Of a DNA stretch of 64,000 nt, positions 61,581 through 64,000 are shown piece by piece (positions within the stretch are counted from its first letter, which is position 1; every line of letters starts with the position of its first letter). The position numbers were made by a program, and so were the translations under genes. The stretch is from the NCBI RefSeq assembly GCF_030532195.1, contig NZ_JAUNLP010000001.1:582889-646888 (forward strand), in the 5' to 3' direction. This stretch comes from Corynebacterium sp. (lineage in GTDB: Bacteria > Actinomycetota > Actinomycetes > Mycobacteriales > Mycobacteriaceae). The notes below the pieces were generated by a model. It was not told where the DNA came from. It saw nothing but the letters and a program-made list of their open reading frames with translations, and did not search any database.

Positions 61581-62369
61581 TTACTTGTGTGACCGCAGCG
61601 CGACACCAGCGCCGATGAGGCCATCGCGGATTTTGCAGGACAGTTCAACTGCGCCTGGTGTATCGCCGTGCAAGCAGATGGAGTCAGCGGAAACCACCAA
61701 GTCACTGCCGTCGATGGTCTTAATCGGCTCTCCCTTGGCCATGGCAATCACGCGAGCAACCACTTCTTCCGCATCGGTGACAACGGCACCTTCCTGTGAG
61801 CGGGAGACCAGTGTGCCGTCGGGGTTGTAGGCGCGGTCGGCGAAGGCCTCTCTGATTACAGGCAGACCTTCTGCCAGGCTGATCTGCTCGATCACGGAGC
61901 CCGGCTGCGCCATAATGGCCAATTCCTTGGCGCTACCCGCCATCGCCCCGGTTGTCTGTGCCAATTTCATGGCTGAGACAACGGCCGCTGCCTGCTCTTC
62001 GTCGACGGCGATGCGGTTGTACAGTGCGCCATGCGGTTTGACGTACGTGACCTCAGTGCCGCTGGCTTTGGCGCAGGCCATGAGCGCGCCAATTTGGTAG
62101 AGAGTCTCTGCTGTGAGTTCCTCTTGCGCATAGTCCATCCGGCGACGACCAAACCCAGCGAGGTCTCGATATGCGACATGCGCACCAATGCGGGCACCTC
62201 GCTTGGCGGCAGCTTGGGAAGTAGCCAGCATGACTCGAGCATCTCCGGCGTGGAAGCCACAGGCAATGTTGACACTGGTAACAATCTCCAGCAGCGCTAA
62301 GTCATTGCCCATCGACCACGAGCCAAAGGCCTCTCCTAAATCGGAGTTGAGATCGATAATCGCCGTCAT
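61581..62369 (-). CDS. pxpA: 5-oxoprolinase subunit A (LamB/YcsF family)
   Basis: 262 residues from MTAIIDLNSDLGEAFG, with GGAAGGAAAG upstream. The LamB/YcsF TIM-like barrel is shown by the opening motif, SVNIACGFHAGDARVM, GAHVAYRDLAGFGRR, VKPHGALYN and EAFADRAYNPDGTLVSRS. It is the third subunit of the 5-oxoprolinase complex. The gene lies 22 bases before pxpB. The 152-bp leader upstream contains a repeated TTGATACA. Confidence 0.94.
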   Translation of the reverse strand: MTAIIDLNSDLGEAFGSWSMGNDLALLEIVTSVNIACGFHAGDARVMLATSQAAAKRGARIGAHVAYRDLAGFGRRRMDYAQEELTAETLYQIGALMACAKASGTEVTYVKPHGALYNRIAVDEEQAAAVVSAMKLAQTTGAMAGSAKELAIMAQPGSVIEQISLAEGLPVIREAFADRAYNPDGTLVSRSQEGAVVTDAEEVVARVIAMAKGEPIKTIDGSDLVVSADSICLHGDTPGAVELSCKIRDGLIGAGVALRSHK

Positions 62370-62462
62370 GAACTTTCCTTCCCTGTTGTGAGGGTCTCTC
62401 TTTTTCGCTATACCACCGACATGGTTGTCGACGGAGCTAAAAGGCGAATCCCACGCCCCCTC

Positions 62463-62495
62463 TGTATCAATGGTGCGCAGTTCGCTATGTATCAA
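62463..62495. promoter_or_regulatory. Direct repeat upstream of pxpA
   Basis: TGTATCAA occurs at 62463-62470 and 62488-62495 (TTGATACA twice on the coding strand, 25 bp apart), 94-126 bases before the pxpA start. It is a possible operator or tandem -35 region. Confidence 0.35.
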
Positions 62496-62521
62496 CTAAT
62501 GCAGCAGTTAAGTATCGCCCA

Positions 62522-63853
62522 TTAGCCAAGCATCTCGAAGACACCGCCAAACGAACGCCAGGCCAAGTACCATGCGATGACCACACCGATGATTCCAACC
62601 GCTGCCAGCCACTTTGGGTACTTATAGCCGCCGAGCAGGTCACTGCGAAACAGCGCAATGTAAATCAGCACGGTGACACCAATTGGCAGCACCAGGCCAT
62701 TAAACGCACCTGCAAACACCAATAGCGTCGCCGGTGCGGTACCAATCGCCCCAAACAGCAGCGTACTGATGGCAATGAGCATGATTGTAACGGTGTTCTG
62801 CCGCTTTCGTGCTGCCTTTTCCGTCTCACTGTCAGCACCTTGTTCGGCGGAGGTTGCAGTGCTTGCCGACGATTTCGTCAAAAAGGTAGCCGATGTGTAG
62901 CTCGCACCCACGATGGAGGAAATGCCAGCTGCCCATAGCACGACACCGAAAAAGCGCATACCCAGGTCGCCTGCCACAAATTGGAATGCCTCCGCCGCGG
63001 GATTTCCCTCCAGGTTCAGCTTTGCACCAGCTGCTACTACGCCGAGGACCGCCAGGAAGAGCAGGAACCGCATAATGGCTGTGACGATGATGCTGGTCAC
63101 CGACGAGCGCGTGGTCTGCGCGAGGTGCTCGACACCGCCTGCGCCGGAGTCGAGCATTCGGTGGGCGCCGGCGTAGGTGATGTAACCGCCGACCGTACCG
63201 CCCACCAAAGTAATAATCGCCAGCATATCGATAGTTTCTGGCATAACCATGTTGCGCAGAGCATCGCCCACTGGCGGGTTGGACTTCACCGCCACGATAG
63301 CGGTGACGACAATCATCACCACGCCCAGCACAACGAGCGCGCGGTCCAGGGCCAGGCCGGCTCGACGCGAGAGGAAAAATCCGATGGCCAGAACTGCGGT
63401 GACAATACCACCGACTCGAGCATCGACTCCCAGCAGCGCATTGGCGCCAAGACCCGCACCGCCGATGTTGCCGATGTTAAATACCACCCCGCCGATGACA
63501 ATGAGCACGCTCATAAACCACCCCAACCCCGGGATGACAGCATTGCCGAGTTCTTGTGCTCGCATCTTCGACACCGCAATCACACGCCAGACATTGAGCT
63601 GAATCGCGATATCAAGCAAAACCGACACAAAAATGGCGAAGGCAAAGGCGGCACCCAACTTCGCAGTAAAAGTAGCGGTCTGAGTGAGGAAGCCAGGGCC
63701 AATGGCGCTGGTAGCCATCAAAAAGATGGCGCCTAAGAGGCCTGCCCGTCGAGCCTTATGCTCTGCTGTTTGCTTTTGTATAGTCGAGGCCCTTTCCGAT
63801 TTGTGGTCAATGCCCGGTTGGGCGCATACCCACGAATGTTGTTGAACAATCAA
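62522..63853 (-). CDS. NRAMP-family divalent metal/other cation transporter, pxp-linked
   Basis: 443 residues as the longest frame; the start is uncertain (TTG at 63853 without a ribosome site; the conserved part begins at HKARRAGLLGAIF, residue ~32). About 11 membrane helices with FLMATSAIGPGFLTQTATF in helix 1, where NRAMP metal transporters have DPGN; that motif is changed to a Ser/Ala-Ile-Gly-Pro-Gly form, as in YcsG-type proteins. Such divergent members lie beside pxpABC in Bacillus, suggesting transport of 5-oxoproline or a related compound rather than manganese or iron. It precedes pxpA by 152 bases on the same strand. Confidence 0.85.
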   Translation of the reverse strand: MIVQQHSWVCAQPGIDHKSERASTIQKQTAEHKARRAGLLGAIFLMATSAIGPGFLTQTATFTAKLGAAFAFAIFVSVLLDIAIQLNVWRVIAVSKMRAQELGNAVIPGLGWFMSVLIVIGGVVFNIGNIGGAGLGANALLGVDARVGGIVTAVLAIGFFLSRRAGLALDRALVVLGVVMIVVTAIVAVKSNPPVGDALRNMVMPETIDMLAIITLVGGTVGGYITYAGAHRMLDSGAGGVEHLAQTTRSSVTSIIVTAIMRFLLFLAVLGVVAAGAKLNLEGNPAAEAFQFVAGDLGMRFFGVVLWAAGISSIVGASYTSATFLTKSSASTATSAEQGADSETEKAARKRQNTVTIMLIAISTLLFGAIGTAPATLLVFAGAFNGLVLPIGVTVLIYIALFRSDLLGGYKYPKWLAAVGIIGVVIAWYLAWRSFGGVFEMLG

Positions 63854-64000
63854 TGTGAATAGTATGCCGTGACGCTCGCCACAGAAAAATCACTAAGTAA
63901 TGCGAGCAACAATTTCACCCCCAACGTCCCGACTCTAACCACAATGCCCGTTACCTTGTGAGTGTCCCTGATAATGGGGATAGTCGCTGGTCCCGGTATG
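63854..64000. other. End of window, no supported gene
   Basis: An open plus-strand frame from the GTG at 63958 (VSVPDNGDSRWSRY) reaches the window edge and could be the start of a further gene. It has no ribosome site and is too short to call. Confidence 0.3.

Overview
This window reads as a chromosomal segment of a moderately high-GC actinobacterium, most likely Corynebacterium. The evidence is the gene order mrp / tatB-htrA-anti-sigma-sigE / O-methyltransferase / glgC-glgA / DUF3117-folP2-LOG-like / dapE / dapD-aroP-like permease-dapD / dapC-fdxC / mshB-lpqW / typA. This is the order I recall from Corynebacterium glutamicum and, more loosely, Mycobacterium tuberculosis. The mycothiol gene mshB, the succinylase branch of lysine synthesis (dapC, dapD, dapE) and the many apparently leaderless starts fit the same group. 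The species is not identifiable from sequence alone. I see no tRNA, rRNA, CRISPR array, insertion sequence or prophage.

Layout. 1-900: the 3' part of a secreted or surface protein. 900-6,055: a stress and envelope block with a GSP17M-like membrane protein, mrp, tatB, htrA, a zinc anti-sigma factor and sigE. 6,200-13,400: an O-methyltransferase, divergent glgC/glgA (glycogen), a secreted GH5 endoglycosylceramidase-like enzyme, acetolactate decarboxylase, an RlmA-like methyltransferase and a DUF3117 gene. 13,669-23,569: folP2, a LOG-like protein and the diaminopimelate cluster (dapE, two dapD paralogues flanking an aroP-like permease, dapC) with fdxC. 23,799-29,272: mshB, lpqW and typA. 29,273-32,640: small secreted and conserved proteins. 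32,640-38,314: an acyl-CoA dehydrogenase, a DUF218 protein, a P-loop kinase-like protein and a YkoCDE-type ECF transporter. 38,445-48,838: two polytopic glycosyltransferase-like proteins, a GH13 enzyme, two peptidases and thiC under a TPP riboswitch. 49,207-51,803: a lipoprotein plus a PPE/WXG-like Ser/Thr/Pro/Gly-rich protein, the most accessory-looking part. 51,888-64,000: an MFS exporter, a secreted alpha/beta hydrolase, pntAB, an ElaA-like acetyltransferase, and an NRAMP-pxpA-pxpB-pxpC-MFS cluster for 5-oxoproline use.

How the parts fit. Most of the window is housekeeping: envelope stress sensing and protein quality control, glycogen, lysine/peptidoglycan precursors, mycothiol, thiamine, NADPH balance and 5-oxoproline salvage. 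The less ordinary signals are non-coding: an 11-mer GCTTKACGACG found 13 times, long perfect inverted repeats sharing the tip AAACTGCCAG, a terminator embedded in a convergent coding sequence, and several operator-like repeats at divergent promoters. Among proteins, the lipoprotein/PPE-like pair and the diverged second DapD are the best candidates for undescribed biology.
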